A stretch of 64,000 bases of DNA from Parvularcula sp. IMCC14364 (GCF_030758415.1 NZ_CP132334.1:1674001-1738000); one strand, 5' to 3'. Shown: positions 26,650 through 36,429, counted from the first letter of the stretch. Numbers and translations: made by a program. The notes: generated by a model from the sequence alone, not told the origin.

Positions 26650-27678
26650 TTAGTTGCTGTTTCTTTCACGCTCGATTTGTCGCCACTTGCGCACATTGGC
26701 ATTGTGCTCAGCCAGCGTTTTTGAAAACGCGTGGCCGCCAGTCCCGTCTGCCACAAAAAATATGTAATCTGTGTCTGTTGGATTGAGGACTGCTGCTATT
26801 GCATCTTCGCCCGGATTGGCGATTGGAGTCGGCGGCAGGCCCCGAATGACATAGGTGTTGTAAGGCGTCTCGCCGCGTAGTTCGCTCACTCTCAAACCGC
26901 GCCCCAGAGGCTCGCCAGCCGTAATGCCATAGATGACAGTGGGGTCAGACTCCAGGCGCATGCCTCTGCGCAAACGATTGACAAATACGGAGGCAACTTT
27001 GCCACGTTCACCGTCAACACCGGTCTCTTTCTCGACAATCGAGGCGAGAATAACAGCCTGCTCTTTAGTCTCTATTGGGAGATCTGCAGCTCTTTCCTGC
27101 CACAGGGTATCAAGCAGATCCTGTTGTGCAGTCTGCATCCGCCTGACAATCTCATCACGCTCATCCCCCCTGACGAAAGCATATGTCTCGGGCAATAAAG
27201 CTCCCTCATAGGGCGACAGGGTTAGCTCTCCGCTCAATTTATCGTTGCTTTCCAGGACGCGCAGAGCCTGTTGCGTGGTAATGCCCTCGGGAAAGGTAAT
27301 GCGGCGCAAATACGGGCTGCCTTCCGATAAAATAACGATGATCTCTTCGATACTGGCGCCAGCCGGGATCAGATATTCCCCGGCCTGAAGACTGGACTGG
27401 ACCTTCCGAAGCCTGACAGCAATCTTGAAGGCAATATCCGACTCTATCGCCTGTTCACTCACCAAAAGGTCCGCAATGCGGTTCACACCCATACCGGACT
27501 TGACCCAGATTATTTTTTCTTCTGCCAGCGGTCCGGGCTGGGTGATTTTTTCATGGATTTTATAGGCCGCACCAGCAGCCACAACGCCGCCAATGAAAAT
27601 CAAAAACAGGAAAAAAAAGAGCAGTGACTTGATGACCCCACCATGCTGCGCATTTCTTATACCCGCTCTAGTCCCCAT
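26650..27678 (-). CDS. mltG: Endolytic murein transglycosylase MltG
   Basis: MltG (YceG) cleaves nascent glycan strands in the inner-membrane periplasmic face and may set glycan length. One transmembrane segment (LLFFFLFLIFIGGVVAAGAAY) anchors a LysM-like part and the catalytic domain with ILASIVEKETGVDGERGKVASVF (the catalytic Glu in VEKET) and ESDPTVIYGI and PYNTYVIRGLPPTPIANPG. ATG at 27678, with GGAG and AAGG upstream, lies 20 bases after fabF; the longer frame overlaps fabF. Confidence 0.95.
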   Translation of the reverse strand: MGTRAGIRNAQHGGVIKSLLFFFLFLIFIGGVVAAGAAYKIHEKITQPGPLAEEKIIWVKSGMGVNRIADLLVSEQAIESDIAFKIAVRLRKVQSSLQAGEYLIPAGASIEEIIVILSEGSPYLRRITFPEGITTQQALRVLESNDKLSGELTLSPYEGALLPETYAFVRGDERDEIVRRMQTAQQDLLDTLWQERAADLPIETKEQAVILASIVEKETGVDGERGKVASVFVNRLRRGMRLESDPTVIYGITAGEPLGRGLRVSELRGETPYNTYVIRGLPPTPIANPGEDAIAAVLNPTDTDYIFFVADGTGGHAFSKTLAEHNANVRKWRQIERERNSN

Positions 27679-27697
27679 GACCTTGTGCTCCCCGTGT

Positions 27698-28996
27698 TCA
27701 GACTTCACGAATGATGATGGATGCATTCGTCCCGCCAAAACCGAACGAATTTGACAGCACCGCAGAAATATTTTTTTCGACTTTCCGGTTTGCCGCCAGA
27801 TTTATTTTTGTCTCTACAGACGGATTGTCGAGATTGATTGTTGGCGGGGCGACATTGTCACGCATGGCAAGGATGGAAAAGATCGCTTCAATGGCACCTG
27901 CCGCGCCCAACAAATGACCGGTCGATGACTTGGTCGAAGACATGACCAGGTTGTCCGTGGCCCCGGCAAATAATCTCTCCACAGCACGCAGTTCTATCTC
28001 GTCACCCTTTGGTGTCGAGGTGCCATGCGCGTTGATGTAATCGATCTGGTCTGGCGTCATCCCCGCAGCCTTAAGTGCTGCGCTCATTGCTCTGTAACCA
28101 CCATCACCATCTTCAGCCGGTGCCGTAATGTGGTAAGCGTCGCCAGACATACCGTAGCCAACAATCTCGCCATAAATTTTTGCACCTCGGGCCACTGCAC
28201 GCTCATACTCTTCTATGACCACGACGCCCGATCCCTCCCCCATCAGAAAACCGTCCCGATCGCTGTCATAAGGCCGGGAGGCTTTTTCTGGTGTCTCGTT
28301 GAAGCCTGTCGTCAGGGCCTTGCAGGCCGCAAAACCGGATATACCAAGACGGCAGACTGATGCTTCGGCACCGCCCGCCAGCATGATGTCCGCATCGCCA
28401 TACATGATGAGACGTGCTGCATCGCCAATAGCGTGAACGCCTGTTGCGCAAGCTGTCACAGCGGAATGGTTTGGCCCTTTAAGGCCATATTTGATCGACA
28501 CATTGCCGGATACGAGATTGATGAGGGCGCTCGGGATAAAGAAAGGCGAGACTTTGCGCGGACCTTTTTCATATAGCTCAATGGTGGTCTTCTCGATTGA
28601 TTCCAGGCCGCCAATGCCGGAACCAATCATGACACCTGCGCGCTCTTTTTCTGCTTCGCTCAGATCCGTGATGCCCGCATCTTCGATAGCCATGTCAGAA
28701 GCAGCGAGACCGTAGACGATAAAATTATCCAGGCGACGCTGCTCTTTGGGCGAAACCCACTCATCTGCATTGAAGGCTAATGCGCCTGCGGCTGCACCAC
28801 CGGCACGCCCGTCACTGTGCGGAACTTCCGCTGCAATTTTGCAGGGCAGATCACTGACATCAAATTTTTCAATCGGATTGGCGCCAGAGTCGCCGTTCAA
28901 GAGGCGCTGCCAGACCCCTTCAATGCCCCTACCTTTGACACCAGCGCCCAAAGGGGTGACGAGCCCAAGACCTGTAATGACTGCGCGTCTTGCCAT
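27698..28996 (-). CDS. fabF: 3-oxoacyl-ACP synthase II
   Basis: FabF elongates acyl-ACP by condensation with malonyl-ACP. The protein, 432 residues, has the Cys-His-His triad: C183 in TACATGVHAIG, His in NAHGTSTPKGD and His in SSTKSSTGHLLGAAG. ATG at 28996 has AGGAGA seven bases upstream, so the TTG two codons earlier was not used. The gene is downstream of acpP, separated by a hairpin likely to reduce its expression relative to acyl carrier protein. Confidence 0.96.
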   Translation of the reverse strand: MARRAVITGLGLVTPLGAGVKGRGIEGVWQRLLNGDSGANPIEKFDVSDLPCKIAAEVPHSDGRAGGAAAGALAFNADEWVSPKEQRRLDNFIVYGLAASDMAIEDAGITDLSEAEKERAGVMIGSGIGGLESIEKTTIELYEKGPRKVSPFFIPSALINLVSGNVSIKYGLKGPNHSAVTACATGVHAIGDAARLIMYGDADIMLAGGAEASVCRLGISGFAACKALTTGFNETPEKASRPYDSDRDGFLMGEGSGVVVIEEYERAVARGAKIYGEIVGYGMSGDAYHITAPAEDGDGGYRAMSAALKAAGMTPDQIDYINAHGTSTPKGDEIELRAVERLFAGATDNLVMSSTKSSTGHLLGAAGAIEAIFSILAMRDNVAPPTINLDNPSVETKINLAANRKVEKNISAVLSNSFGFGGTNASIIIREV

Positions 28997-29072
28997 CTGC
29001 AACTCTCCTCATCTGATCTGCCATCGTTCTAGCACAGGTTGGCAGGAAGAATAAAAGATCAACTGTAAAGTA

Positions 29073-29107
29073 AAGCCACCGGAAGCTTGTGGCTAAACCG
29101 GTGGCTT
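29073..29107 (-). terminator. Hairpin between acpP and fabF (terminator or attenuator)
   Basis: A perfect ten-base stem (AAGCCACCGG and CCGGTGGCTT) with a 15-base loop lies downstream of acpP. Read on the minus strand it ends in TTTACTTTAC, a weak T-rich tail. It would let abundant acpP transcript end before fabF while allowing read-through. Confidence 0.6.
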
Positions 29108-29157
29108 GTCTGTTTTAGATTAGCCTTGAACCCCAGCCCTGGAGGCTCGGCAGGCGA

Positions 29158-29394
29158 CTAGCCTTTGTGCTGCTCAATGAACGTGATTGCGTTCTGAACA
29201 GTTTGAATGGACTCAGCTGCATCATCAGGGATTTCGAGATCAAATTCTTCTTCGAAAGCCATGACAAGCTCGACGATGTCGAGGCTGTCTGCACCGAGGT
29301 CATCAATAAAACTGGCTTCTGGCACTACCTTGGCGGCATCGACATCAAGGTGTTCAACGGTTAGCTTTTTTACGCGCTCGGCGATATCAGACAT
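29158..29394 (-). CDS. acpP: Acyl carrier protein
   Basis: The 78-residue acidic carrier of fatty acid intermediates. The phosphopantetheine site is S37 in [24 protein letters not shown] seven bases before the ATG gives a strong ribosome site, suited to a very abundant protein. It lies between fabG and fabF in the usual order and has its own gaps of about 150 bases on both sides, consistent with a separate promoter and a terminator. Confidence 0.97.
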   Translation of the reverse strand: MSDIAERVKKLTVEHLDVDAAKVVPEASFIDDLGADSLDIVELVMAFEEEFDLEIPDDAAESIQTVQNAITFIEQHKG

Positions 29395-29544
29395 TCACAT
29401 GCTCCTTTTCGTAAACTCTTTTGGGCGTTTTCCCTGGTTATAGGCTTTTTTGATTCTTACCCAATCCGGAAACCGTCCATGTAGGGGGCGATAAGGCAAA
29501 TTTCAAGCGAACGCAACTGTCCAGTTAATCAGGTCTTGAGCCAG

Positions 29545-30282
29545 TTAAATCATTGCCATCCCGCCGTTGATATGCAGCGTCTGGCCAGTCATATAGCCAG
29601 CTTCAGCTGAAGCAAGATAGACGACAGCACTCGCGATATCATCGGGCGTTCCCATGGCGCCGGCAGGAATTTTTAGTGCAATCATCTCTTTTTGCTGGTC
29701 TGTGAGCGCCTCTGTCATGGCAGTGCCTATGAAACCGGGCGCAACGCAATTCACCGTAACACCTCGTGTTGCTATTTCCTGTGCGAGTGACTTGGACATG
29801 CCGATCATACCGGCCTTGGAAGCGGCATAATTGGCCTGGCCGGGGTTTCCTGTCACCCCCACCACGGACGTGATTCCAATGATCCTGCCGAAGCGTTTTT
29901 TTGTCATGCTACGCAGCGCTGCTTTTGCCAGACGATAATATGCCGAGAGGTTGACTTTCAGCACGGTGTCCCAATCCTCTTCCTTCATGCGCATGAAAAG
30001 CTGATCGCGCGTAACACCGGCGTTTGACACCAGGATATCAAGGGATCCCATTGCCTCAACGGCCTGAGCGGGCAGTTTATCTACTGCCTCAAGATCAGAA
30101 AGGTTACACGGCGTGACATAGGCCCGCTCGCCAAGTTCTGACGCCAGTGCAGTCAGCTTGTCGAGATTCGTGCCCGAAAGGGCGACGCTGGCGCCCTGAG
30201 CGTGCAAGGCCTTCGCAACAGCGGCGCCGATACCACCGGAAGCGCCCGTTACCAGTGCAGTCTTTTCAGTAAGGTCGAACAT
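29545..30282 (-). CDS. fabG: 3-oxoacyl-ACP reductase
   Basis: A 245-residue short-chain dehydrogenase reducing 3-oxoacyl-ACP with NADPH. The Rossmann motif is TGASGGIGAAVA; the catalytic Ser is in IGITSVVG and the Tyr/Lys in YAASKAGMIG. C-terminal HINGGMAMI is typical of FabG. It lies 26 bases downstream of fabD and is part of the fatty acid synthesis block. Confidence 0.96.
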   Translation of the reverse strand: MFDLTEKTALVTGASGGIGAAVAKALHAQGASVALSGTNLDKLTALASELGERAYVTPCNLSDLEAVDKLPAQAVEAMGSLDILVSNAGVTRDQLFMRMKEEDWDTVLKVNLSAYYRLAKAALRSMTKKRFGRIIGITSVVGVTGNPGQANYAASKAGMIGMSKSLAQEIATRGVTVNCVAPGFIGTAMTEALTDQQKEMIALKIPAGAMGTPDDIASAVVYLASAEAGYMTGQTLHINGGMAMI

Positions 30283-30308
30283 GTGCCGTTATCCCTGTTG
30301 TTGATTGA

Positions 30309-31235
30309 TTATGGGCTTGTGAAAGCAGAAACGTCATCCGGAGACGAGACTGATAGTGTCGTCGCTTCGCGATCAATTTTTTTTATGAGACCGCTCAACA
30401 CTTTACCTGAGCCTGTTTCTACAAAACGGGACGTGCCATTTTCACGCATGAACCGTACTGAGTCCACCCAGCGCACCCTGCCAGTGACCTGTTCAACAAG
30501 TAACTTTCGGATATCGTCAGGGGCCTTCACGGGTTGCGCAGTGACATTCGCGACAACAGGAACCTGCGGTTCCCCGATCTTTGCGTCAGCCAAGGCAGTA
30601 GCCATTTTTTCAGCCGCAGGCGCCATCAGGCTGGAATGAAAGGGCGCAGACACTGCTAGTGGGACAACACGTTTGGCGCCTGCCTCTTTAAGGCTCAGTG
30701 ACGCTACTTCAATCGCCTGTGCGGTGCCCGATATCACCACCTGACCGGGACAGTTATCATTTGCGACCTGACAGTCATTCAGACTGGTCAGTGCCTGCTC
30801 GACCTCTTCAATACTCAGGCCGAGCACGGCTGCCATGCCTCCCTGTCCGGCAGGCACAGCGGCCTGCATGGCATCACCGCGTATGCGCAAAAGACGTGCA
30901 GTTGTGGCAAGGTCCATCGCCCCGGCAGCGCACAAAGCGGAATACTCGCCCAGAGAGTGCCCCGCGAGACAGGAAACCTGTTCCAGTGACAAGCCGGCTT
31001 CAGCCTGAAGAACACGGAACGCAGCCATGGAATGCGCCATCAGCGCGGGCTGCGTGTTGGCGGTCATGGTCAATGCCGATTCAGGGCCGGACCACATGAT
31101 TTCGCTGAGTTTCTGGGAGAGCGCCGCATCGACTTCTTCGAAAACGGCTCTGGCGACGGGGAACTGTTCCGCAAGGTCCCTGCCCATGCCGACTGTCTGA
31201 CTTCCCTGCCCCGGGAACACCAATGCTGTGCTCAT
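30309..31235 (-). CDS. fabD: Malonyl-CoA:ACP transacylase
   Basis: FabD loads malonyl groups onto acyl carrier protein. The 308-residue protein opens ALVFPGQGSQTVGMG and carries the nucleophile Ser94 in GHSLGEYSALCAAG, with the His in VSAPFHSSLM. ATG at 31235 is preceded by GGAGG at seven bases, so the 18-residue longer frame was discarded. It begins the fabD-fabG-acpP-fabF series. Confidence 0.96.
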   Translation of the reverse strand: MSTALVFPGQGSQTVGMGRDLAEQFPVARAVFEEVDAALSQKLSEIMWSGPESALTMTANTQPALMAHSMAAFRVLQAEAGLSLEQVSCLAGHSLGEYSALCAAGAMDLATTARLLRIRGDAMQAAVPAGQGGMAAVLGLSIEEVEQALTSLNDCQVANDNCPGQVVISGTAQAIEVASLSLKEAGAKRVVPLAVSAPFHSSLMAPAAEKMATALADAKIGEPQVPVVANVTAQPVKAPDDIRKLLVEQVTGRVRWVDSVRFMRENGTSRFVETGSGKVLSGLIKKIDREATTLSVSSPDDVSAFTSP

Positions 31236-31347
31236 CACGCATCCTCCATTCTTCGCTATGGCTGTATCGCTGGCCGGACAATCAGGCAAGAGGATGCACC
31301 AGAGCTTGACGCTGGCAGCTTCACGCCAGCATCCTGTTCAGGAAAGA

Positions 31348-32319
31348 TCAAGCTAGGCCGTTTCGGCCTATGGTGAGGAATTTCTCGCGTCGCTGTCGGC
31401 GCAATTCATCCGGGCTCATGTTCTCGAGATCATGGATATTATGCTCGACCGCATCGCCCAAGCGCTCAATCGCTGTCTTGGGATCACGATGCGCGCCGCC
31501 AAGCGGTTCTGAAATAATCTCGTCAATCACTTTAAGTTCAAGCAGATCCTGTGCTGAGATACGCATGGCTTCCGCCGCATCCGGTGCTTTGTTATCGCCC
31601 TTTGAGGCTGCATCTTTCCAGAGGATAGAGGCACAGCCTTCTGGCGAAATCACGGAATAAACTGCATGTTCAAACATCAGCACGCGGTTTGCCCCTGCAA
31701 GCGCAACCGCCCCGCCGGAACCGCCCTCCCCGACGATAACCGAAATAACAGGCGCACCGAGCCCGAGGCACTTTTCCGTACAGGTCGCAATCGCTTCCGC
31801 CTGCCCGCGCTCCTCTGCGCCAAGGCCGGGATAGGCACCTGGTGTATCAACAAGTGTGATGACCGGCAGGTTGAACCTCTCCGCCATTTCCATGAGCCTG
31901 ATAGACTTGCGATATCCCTCAGGGCGCGCCATGCCAAAATTATGCTTCAGGCGGCTATCCGTATCATGACCTTTTTCATGGCCGAGGACCATCACAGACC
32001 TGCCCCGGAACCGGGCCGGACCACCCAGTATCGCCAGATCCTCGCCATAGGCCCGGTCACCCGAAAGAGGGGTAAAGTCCTCGAACAGGTCCGCGACATA
32101 TTCCCGAAAATGCGGACGTGCCGCATGACGGGCAACAGAGGTTTTCTGCCACCGGGTCAGTTTTGCGTAGGTGTCAGAAACCAGCTTCTCTGCACGTCCC
32201 TCAAGACGCTTGATTTCTTCAGAAACATTCACATCTTCTGCGGTATCCATCTGGCGCAGATCGTTGATCCGCCCTTCAAGCTCCGCAATGGGTTTTTCGA
32301 AATCAAGATATGTTCGCAC
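31348..32319 (-). CDS. accA: Acetyl-CoA carboxylase carboxyltransferase subunit alpha
   Basis: AccA with AccD transfers carboxyl from biotin carrier to acetyl-CoA. The 323-residue protein has [18 protein letters not shown], the oxyanion segment [32 protein letters not shown] (key parts EGGSGGA and SPEGC) and [17 protein letters not shown]. The start is GTG at 32319, matching the usual [10 protein letters not shown]-terminus. It lies about 110 bases upstream of fabD on the same strand, linking the first committed step to the rest of the pathway. Confidence 0.96.
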   Translation of the reverse strand: MRTYLDFEKPIAELEGRINDLRQMDTAEDVNVSEEIKRLEGRAEKLVSDTYAKLTRWQKTSVARHAARPHFREYVADLFEDFTPLSGDRAYGEDLAILGGPARFRGRSVMVLGHEKGHDTDSRLKHNFGMARPEGYRKSIRLMEMAERFNLPVITLVDTPGAYPGLGAEERGQAEAIATCTEKCLGLGAPVISVIVGEGGSGGAVALAGANRVLMFEHAVYSVISPEGCASILWKDAASKGDNKAPDAAEAMRISAQDLLELKVIDEIISEPLGGAHRDPKTAIERLGDAVEHNIHDLENMSPDELRRQRREKFLTIGRNGLA

Positions 32320-32426
32320 GCAGACAGCCTCTCAAATAACAATGCTTTGTAGCATTTCGCCTACAGGTAAATAAAGGGTGAGCCAACCGCTGTCAAAAAC
32401 TGGCTAGAGAGCGGGAAGTGCAAGCA

Positions 32427-32442
32427 GGCGCGGGAACGCGCC
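32427..32442. repeat. GC-rich hairpin in the leader of the RTX gene
   Basis: GGCGCG and CGCGCC flank a GGAA tetraloop. It lies between the accA start and the RTX gene and could sit in the RTX 5' untranslated region. No T-run follows, so it is not an obvious terminator. Confidence 0.35.
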
Positions 32443-32520
32443 ATTAACCATCACCGGGCCTGTTAACCCATCATTATCGCCTGTGCTTACAATGTCATTG
32501 TTTCGACATGGAGGAGTGCT

Positions 32521-33647
32521 ATGGCGGACGATACACAAGGCATATTCATCTTCGGTACCAGCGAGGATGAAACGCTCGTCGGGACGGATTTTGACGATAT
32601 TCTGAACGGTGCCGACGGTGATGACATCATTCGTGGCGAAGGCGGCAATGATCGCCTGCTTGGATCAAACGGCAATGACCGTCTGTTCGGACAGGACGGC
32701 GATGATTCGCTGTTTGGCGGCAGCGGAGAGGACATTCTAAATGGTGGCACCGGTCAGGACCTGCTCAATGGCGGCGCGGACAATGATCGCCTGACGGGCG
32801 GTGATGGGAATGACCAGCTGCTGGGCGGCGATGGCGACGACATATTGAATGGCGGGCTGGGCGCAGATTTTCTTTCCGGAGAAAGCGGTAATGACCGGCT
32901 TGCTGGTCAGGATGGTGATGACACGCTGAATGGCGGCCTCGGTGATGATCGTCGAGCGGCGGGAATGGCCAGGACAGGCTCATCGGCGAGAGCGGCGATG
33001 ATCTGCTGAATGGCGGGAATGACAATGACGAGCTGTTCGGCAAGGCCGGCGCAGACCGGGTCATTGGCGGCGCCGGTGATGATATCGTTGATGGCGGTGA
33101 TGATAATGACGTTGTCAGCGGTAATGACGGAAACGACATTGTTATTGGCGGATCAGGCGATGACCGGCTCTTCGGCGGTAATGATAATGATCTCCTCTCC
33201 GGAGAGGATGGCATTGATGATCTACGCGGCGGTCGCGGGGATGATATACTCAATGGCGGTGCCGGTGATGATGCGCTGCGCGGGCAGCGCGGCAATGACA
33301 CGCTTTTCGGCGAAGACGGGAATGACAGCCTGTTTGGTCATGCGGGCGACGATGTTCTGAACGGCGGCCTTGGCGATGATTTTCTGAATGGCGGAAATGG
33401 TGCCGATACGTTCGTGTTTGCCGCAGGATCCGGCCAGGACACGGTCAGTCGTTTCGAAAACGATACAGACAGCCTACAACTCAATAGTGATTTGTGGAAC
33501 AATACGGACCTGACGATAGCAGATGTCCTAGCGACTTTTGGGTCTGTCGCCGGACGGGATACCATTCTTGATTTTGGTGACGACGTTCTGGTGATTCAAC
33601 GCCTGCGGGAAATTGACCTGCTTATTGATGATATCCTGATTGTCTGA
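32521..33647 (+). pseudogene. RTX calcium-binding repeat protein with a one-base frameshift
   Basis: GGAGG six bases before ATG 32521 starts a run of GGxGxD nonapeptides (for example [18 protein letters not shown]). After codon 144 the frame breaks: at 32953/32954 one base is missing, and the first frame ends at 33009. The next frame continues the repeats at once ([20 protein letters not shown]) to TGA 33647, ending in a non-repetitive tail, [20 protein letters not shown], like type I secretion signals. Restored length would be 375 residues. RTX repeats bind calcium after secretion; the protein is almost all repeat, with no enzyme domain. It is a decayed gene, or one sequencing error in a repetitive stretch. 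Confidence 0.88.
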
Positions 33648-33652
33648 CGTGG

Positions 33653-34615
33653 TCAGGATTCATCCGTAAGTGGATGATGTGTAGTGATCAGTTCTTTAAG
33701 TCGTTCCTGCTGCAAATGTGTGTAGATTTCAGTGGTTGTAATGCTGGCATGTCCCAGCATTTGCTGCACCATTCTGAGATCAGCCCCGCCTTCCAGCAGG
33801 TGCGTTGCAAAGGCGTGACGCAATACATGCGGCGACACCCTGTCTGGATCAATTTCCGCCCTGACCGCCAACTGTTTCAAGAGTTGAGCAAACCGTGCCG
33901 ATGTCAGATGGCCAGCCTTCCCGGCGGAGGGGAAGAGCCATTTCTGACAACGGGCATATTCCGGCACCAGGACCGGCCAGCTTTGCTGCACATAGGCAAG
34001 CGTCACCTCCTTGGCTTTCTCTGAGAGCGGAATAATACGCTCTTTGTTACCCTTCCCGATAACACTGAGATAGTCGCGATTTTCATGAACAGCCGTCTTG
34101 GGCAGACTCACCAGTTCCGACACCCGCAAACCGGATGCATACAGAATTTCCAGAAGACATATCAGGCGATGCGCCTTGGCTTTGTTCTTTTTTGTTAACG
34201 CCCCCTCCGGGCTGGCCGCCGCCTCCAGCAGATTATCAACTTCCTGAACTGCGAGAACCTTTGGCAGGTTGCGCCTTGCTTTCGGTCGCTCGATATGCTG
34301 CGCAGGATTATGGGAAATAATTTTTTCCCCGTACAGATATGAATAAAACTGCTTCAGCGCGGAAACGCATAATGCCTGAGTTGCTGGTGCGCATTCATTG
34401 TCGCTCAGCAACCTGATATAGCCGGAAATATCTTCGTGGGATGTTTGCCTGAGGTTTTTGGGCTGTTTGCCCAGATACGCCGCAAAACGGTCTATGTCCC
34501 TGCCATAATTCCGGATCGTCCTGTGAGAGACACCTCTCTCTACAGCCATCATTTCAAGGAATGATTCCTTGTCCGCCAGATTTTGTGTGCGAATTTCGGT
34601 GTCAGCCTTATCCAT
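33653..34615 (-). CDS. xerD: Tyrosine recombinase XerD
   Basis: XerD with XerC resolves chromosome dimers at dif. The 320-residue protein has an N-terminal SAM-like core-binding domain (ESFLEMMAVERGVSHRTIRNY) and a catalytic domain with Arg in ASGLRVSELVSL, Lys in GKGNKERIIP, HxxR in HVLRHAFATHLLEGG, His in GHASITTTEIYTH and the nucleophile Tyr in that last motif. ATG at 34615 overlaps the stop of the upstream gene by eight bases; the much longer frame is not credible. XerD is preferred to XerC on the LRVSELVSLP and GHASITTTEIYTH motifs, by recognition only. Confidence 0.92.
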   Translation of the reverse strand: MDKADTEIRTQNLADKESFLEMMAVERGVSHRTIRNYGRDIDRFAAYLGKQPKNLRQTSHEDISGYIRLLSDNECAPATQALCVSALKQFYSYLYGEKIISHNPAQHIERPKARRNLPKVLAVQEVDNLLEAAASPEGALTKKNKAKAHRLICLLEILYASGLRVSELVSLPKTAVHENRDYLSVIGKGNKERIIPLSEKAKEVTLAYVQQSWPVLVPEYARCQKWLFPSAGKAGHLTSARFAQLLKQLAVRAEIDPDRVSPHVLRHAFATHLLEGGADLRMVQQMLGHASITTTEIYTHLQQERLKELITTHHPLTDES

Positions 34616-36323
34616 CAATATCTGGCTTGACCCGTGGCACAATGTCAGTGCCGGGATTGACTGCCTGTGCTGGACCCGCACCTGATCCACTGGTTGAATT
34701 ATTGGCGCGTATCGGAGAGGCCCGATATTTTTCGACGATTTCCTGCACCCTTTTGTAAAATTCTCCTTCCGCGTAAACATCATCAAGGCCAGCAAGTGAC
34801 AGGTTTTTTGTCTGTAACACTTCCCGAATGCTGTTCATGTCACCGGTGGCGGAGATATGGCTCGCCAATAATGCGACAAGTGCTGCCTGGCCTTTGGACA
34901 CGACACCGCTATTGGGGACGCTGACACCGACAAGTTCCGGCAGCAGGGATTGCGATTTGTTGCCGGAGGTCAGCTCAAGGCGCCGACCGGTTGTCTCAGG
35001 GCGCGTGATGGTCAGTCCGGCATAACTGCCGATTGTCCGGGCGCGACTTTCGTTGCGGATCGACATGAGTTGCAGCAGGATAACGCCATGCTCGGTGCCA
35101 TTGGCAAATCCGGGATCAGTAATCATGGAGATAAGCCAGCGTTCAGCCAGATTCTGATCTCTGGCGAGAAGTCCCGCCAAAGCAAAATACCTGGCGTAAT
35201 CCGCATAGGCAGAGGTCGTGTTGAGCTGGCTGATCATTGGTGCGTAAAGCACAGAGAGCGCAAGAGCTCTTTCGGTCGTGGCTGCTGTTGCAAGAGATGC
35301 AGCGATAAGCCCAGCCTTGTCATCTGTAAACTCAATGGCATTCATTTGCAGCACGGACTGATATACCAGCGCATCCACCAGTACATTGTCAGGTTGTTCC
35401 TGCAGAAGGCTGCGGACTGACGCCAGTCGCTCAACCGGGAACTGAAAATCTGTGAAAATATCCGCCAGGTCCTGCCCTGTCATTAGCCCAAGATGTGCAG
35501 CGCGCTCAGCTGCGAAGACCCTAACATTCTGCGGCGCTTCTTTCTCAGTTGCGAGCGCAACAAGGACCGCCCCTTCGGCCCCCTCAAGATCAGCCACATT
35601 GAAAGGCAACTTCAGTTGCCGAACTGCTGCATATTGAAAACCGGTTTCGATCGCCAGTTGGCCTGACGGGGCCACGCCTGTGGCAAGGGCCGTAAACAGG
35701 GTTTCATCCGTTGGTGTCAGAACATTCTGATCGCGCAACAAATTGTAAGTCAGGTCAGCTGCCGCACTTTCGCCGGAGACCGTGTAACAGAAAAAGCGCA
35801 GCTTCAGCCAAAACGCGCTATTGCGCCCGGACTGCAAGCCCGCCCCGCGGCGACATGCCGCTGTAACATCACCACGCATCATATCAGCATAGGCAACGCT
35901 TTCCGCGAGAGCTGGCCGACTGTCGAGCCCCCCTGCCAGCTCTGCCAGCGAAGCAGCCTGTTCAAAATATCCTGCTCGTGCGAGGGTCATCAGCTTTTTG
36001 GCGGTCAGCGCCGTATCAGCATTTGCCGGCCCATCGCCTGACGATAACAGGGCCCGGCGGAATATCTGTGCTGCAACAGGGTCAGAAAAACCGGTTGGAA
36101 TATTATCCAGCAGAAAGCCGACATCTTCTGCATTCGCGCCCTGCCACAGATCACGTGGCAACGCGCCATCTTGCGGGGTCAGAAGTCCGATAGAGAAAGT
36201 ATCTTCACCAAAGGAGGTCGTTTCAACCGCGACTGGTCCGGTATATTGGGCAACAGCTGTCTGCCACCAGAACAGACTTATCAACGCTGTAACCAAGACC
36301 TTGTTACTGTGACTCAAGATCAA
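34608..36323 (-). CDS. Exported protein of unknown function upstream of xerD
   Basis: A 571-residue protein with a signal peptide (VLVTALISLFWWQTAVAQ). The mature part is Ala/Leu-rich and helical, with short repeated units such as AKKLMTLARAGYFEQAASLAELAGG and LAESVAYADMMRGDVTAAC, suggesting TPR- or Sel1-like solenoid structure, but no clear family motif. The C-terminus is low in order (NNSTSGSGAGPAQAVNPGTD). Similar proteins in alphaproteobacteria sit between aroK and xerD and sometimes carry an uninformative antifreeze-glycopeptide label; that is recollection, not a search result. It overlaps xerD and the small protein upstream, so the three are probably one transcript. Confidence 0.8.
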   Translation of the reverse strand: MILSHSNKVLVTALISLFWWQTAVAQYTGPVAVETTSFGEDTFSIGLLTPQDGALPRDLWQGANAEDVGFLLDNIPTGFSDPVAAQIFRRALLSSGDGPANADTALTAKKLMTLARAGYFEQAASLAELAGGLDSRPALAESVAYADMMRGDVTAACRRGAGLQSGRNSAFWLKLRFFCYTVSGESAAADLTYNLLRDQNVLTPTDETLFTALATGVAPSGQLAIETGFQYAAVRQLKLPFNVADLEGAEGAVLVALATEKEAPQNVRVFAAERAAHLGLMTGQDLADIFTDFQFPVERLASVRSLLQEQPDNVLVDALVYQSVLQMNAIEFTDDKAGLIAASLATAATTERALALSVLYAPMISQLNTTSAYADYARYFALAGLLARDQNLAERWLISMITDPGFANGTEHGVILLQLMSIRNESRARTIGSYAGLTITRPETTGRRLELTSGNKSQSLLPELVGVSVPNSGVVSKGQAALVALLASHISATGDMNSIREVLQTKNLSLAGLDDVYAEGEFYKRVQEIVEKYRASPIRANNSTSGSGAGPAQAVNPGTDIVPRVKPDIDG

Positions 36324-36429
36324 TCTCCTGTTCGATCAAACGGGTTTCAGGCTCCTGTCCGCTCCCCAGAACGTAGAGAACAATAACTGTCAGTACGAAC
36401 AAGACAAACAGAAAGAGAAAAAAACGCAA
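36304..36429 (-). CDS. Tiny single-span membrane protein (41 aa)
   Basis: A short frame that standard length cut-offs would miss. From TTG at 36429 it reads LRFFLFLFVLFVLTVIVLYV, a full transmembrane helix, then an acidic tail, GSGQEPETRLIEQEIDLESQ. GAGGG lies six bases before the TTG, an ideal ribosome site. Its stop at 36304 lies inside the next gene's start (20-base overlap), the same coupling seen between the next two genes. A GTG at 36474 would give 56 residues with poorer signal. No function is known; it may anchor or assist the exported protein downstream. Confidence 0.55.
   Translation of the reverse strand: MRFFLFLFVLFVLTVIVLYVLGSGQEPETRLIEQEIDLESQ

Noticed and set aside
32444-32466. 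Pair of TTAACC elements ahead of the RTX gene as a CtrA site
   Set aside because: Spacing between the TTAA units is about 15 bases, not the seven of the known CtrA consensus.
33010-33360. 116-codon Met-rich frame inside the RTX region
   Set aside because: It is the off-frame reading of GGxGxD repeats; the adjacent frame carries the real repeats.
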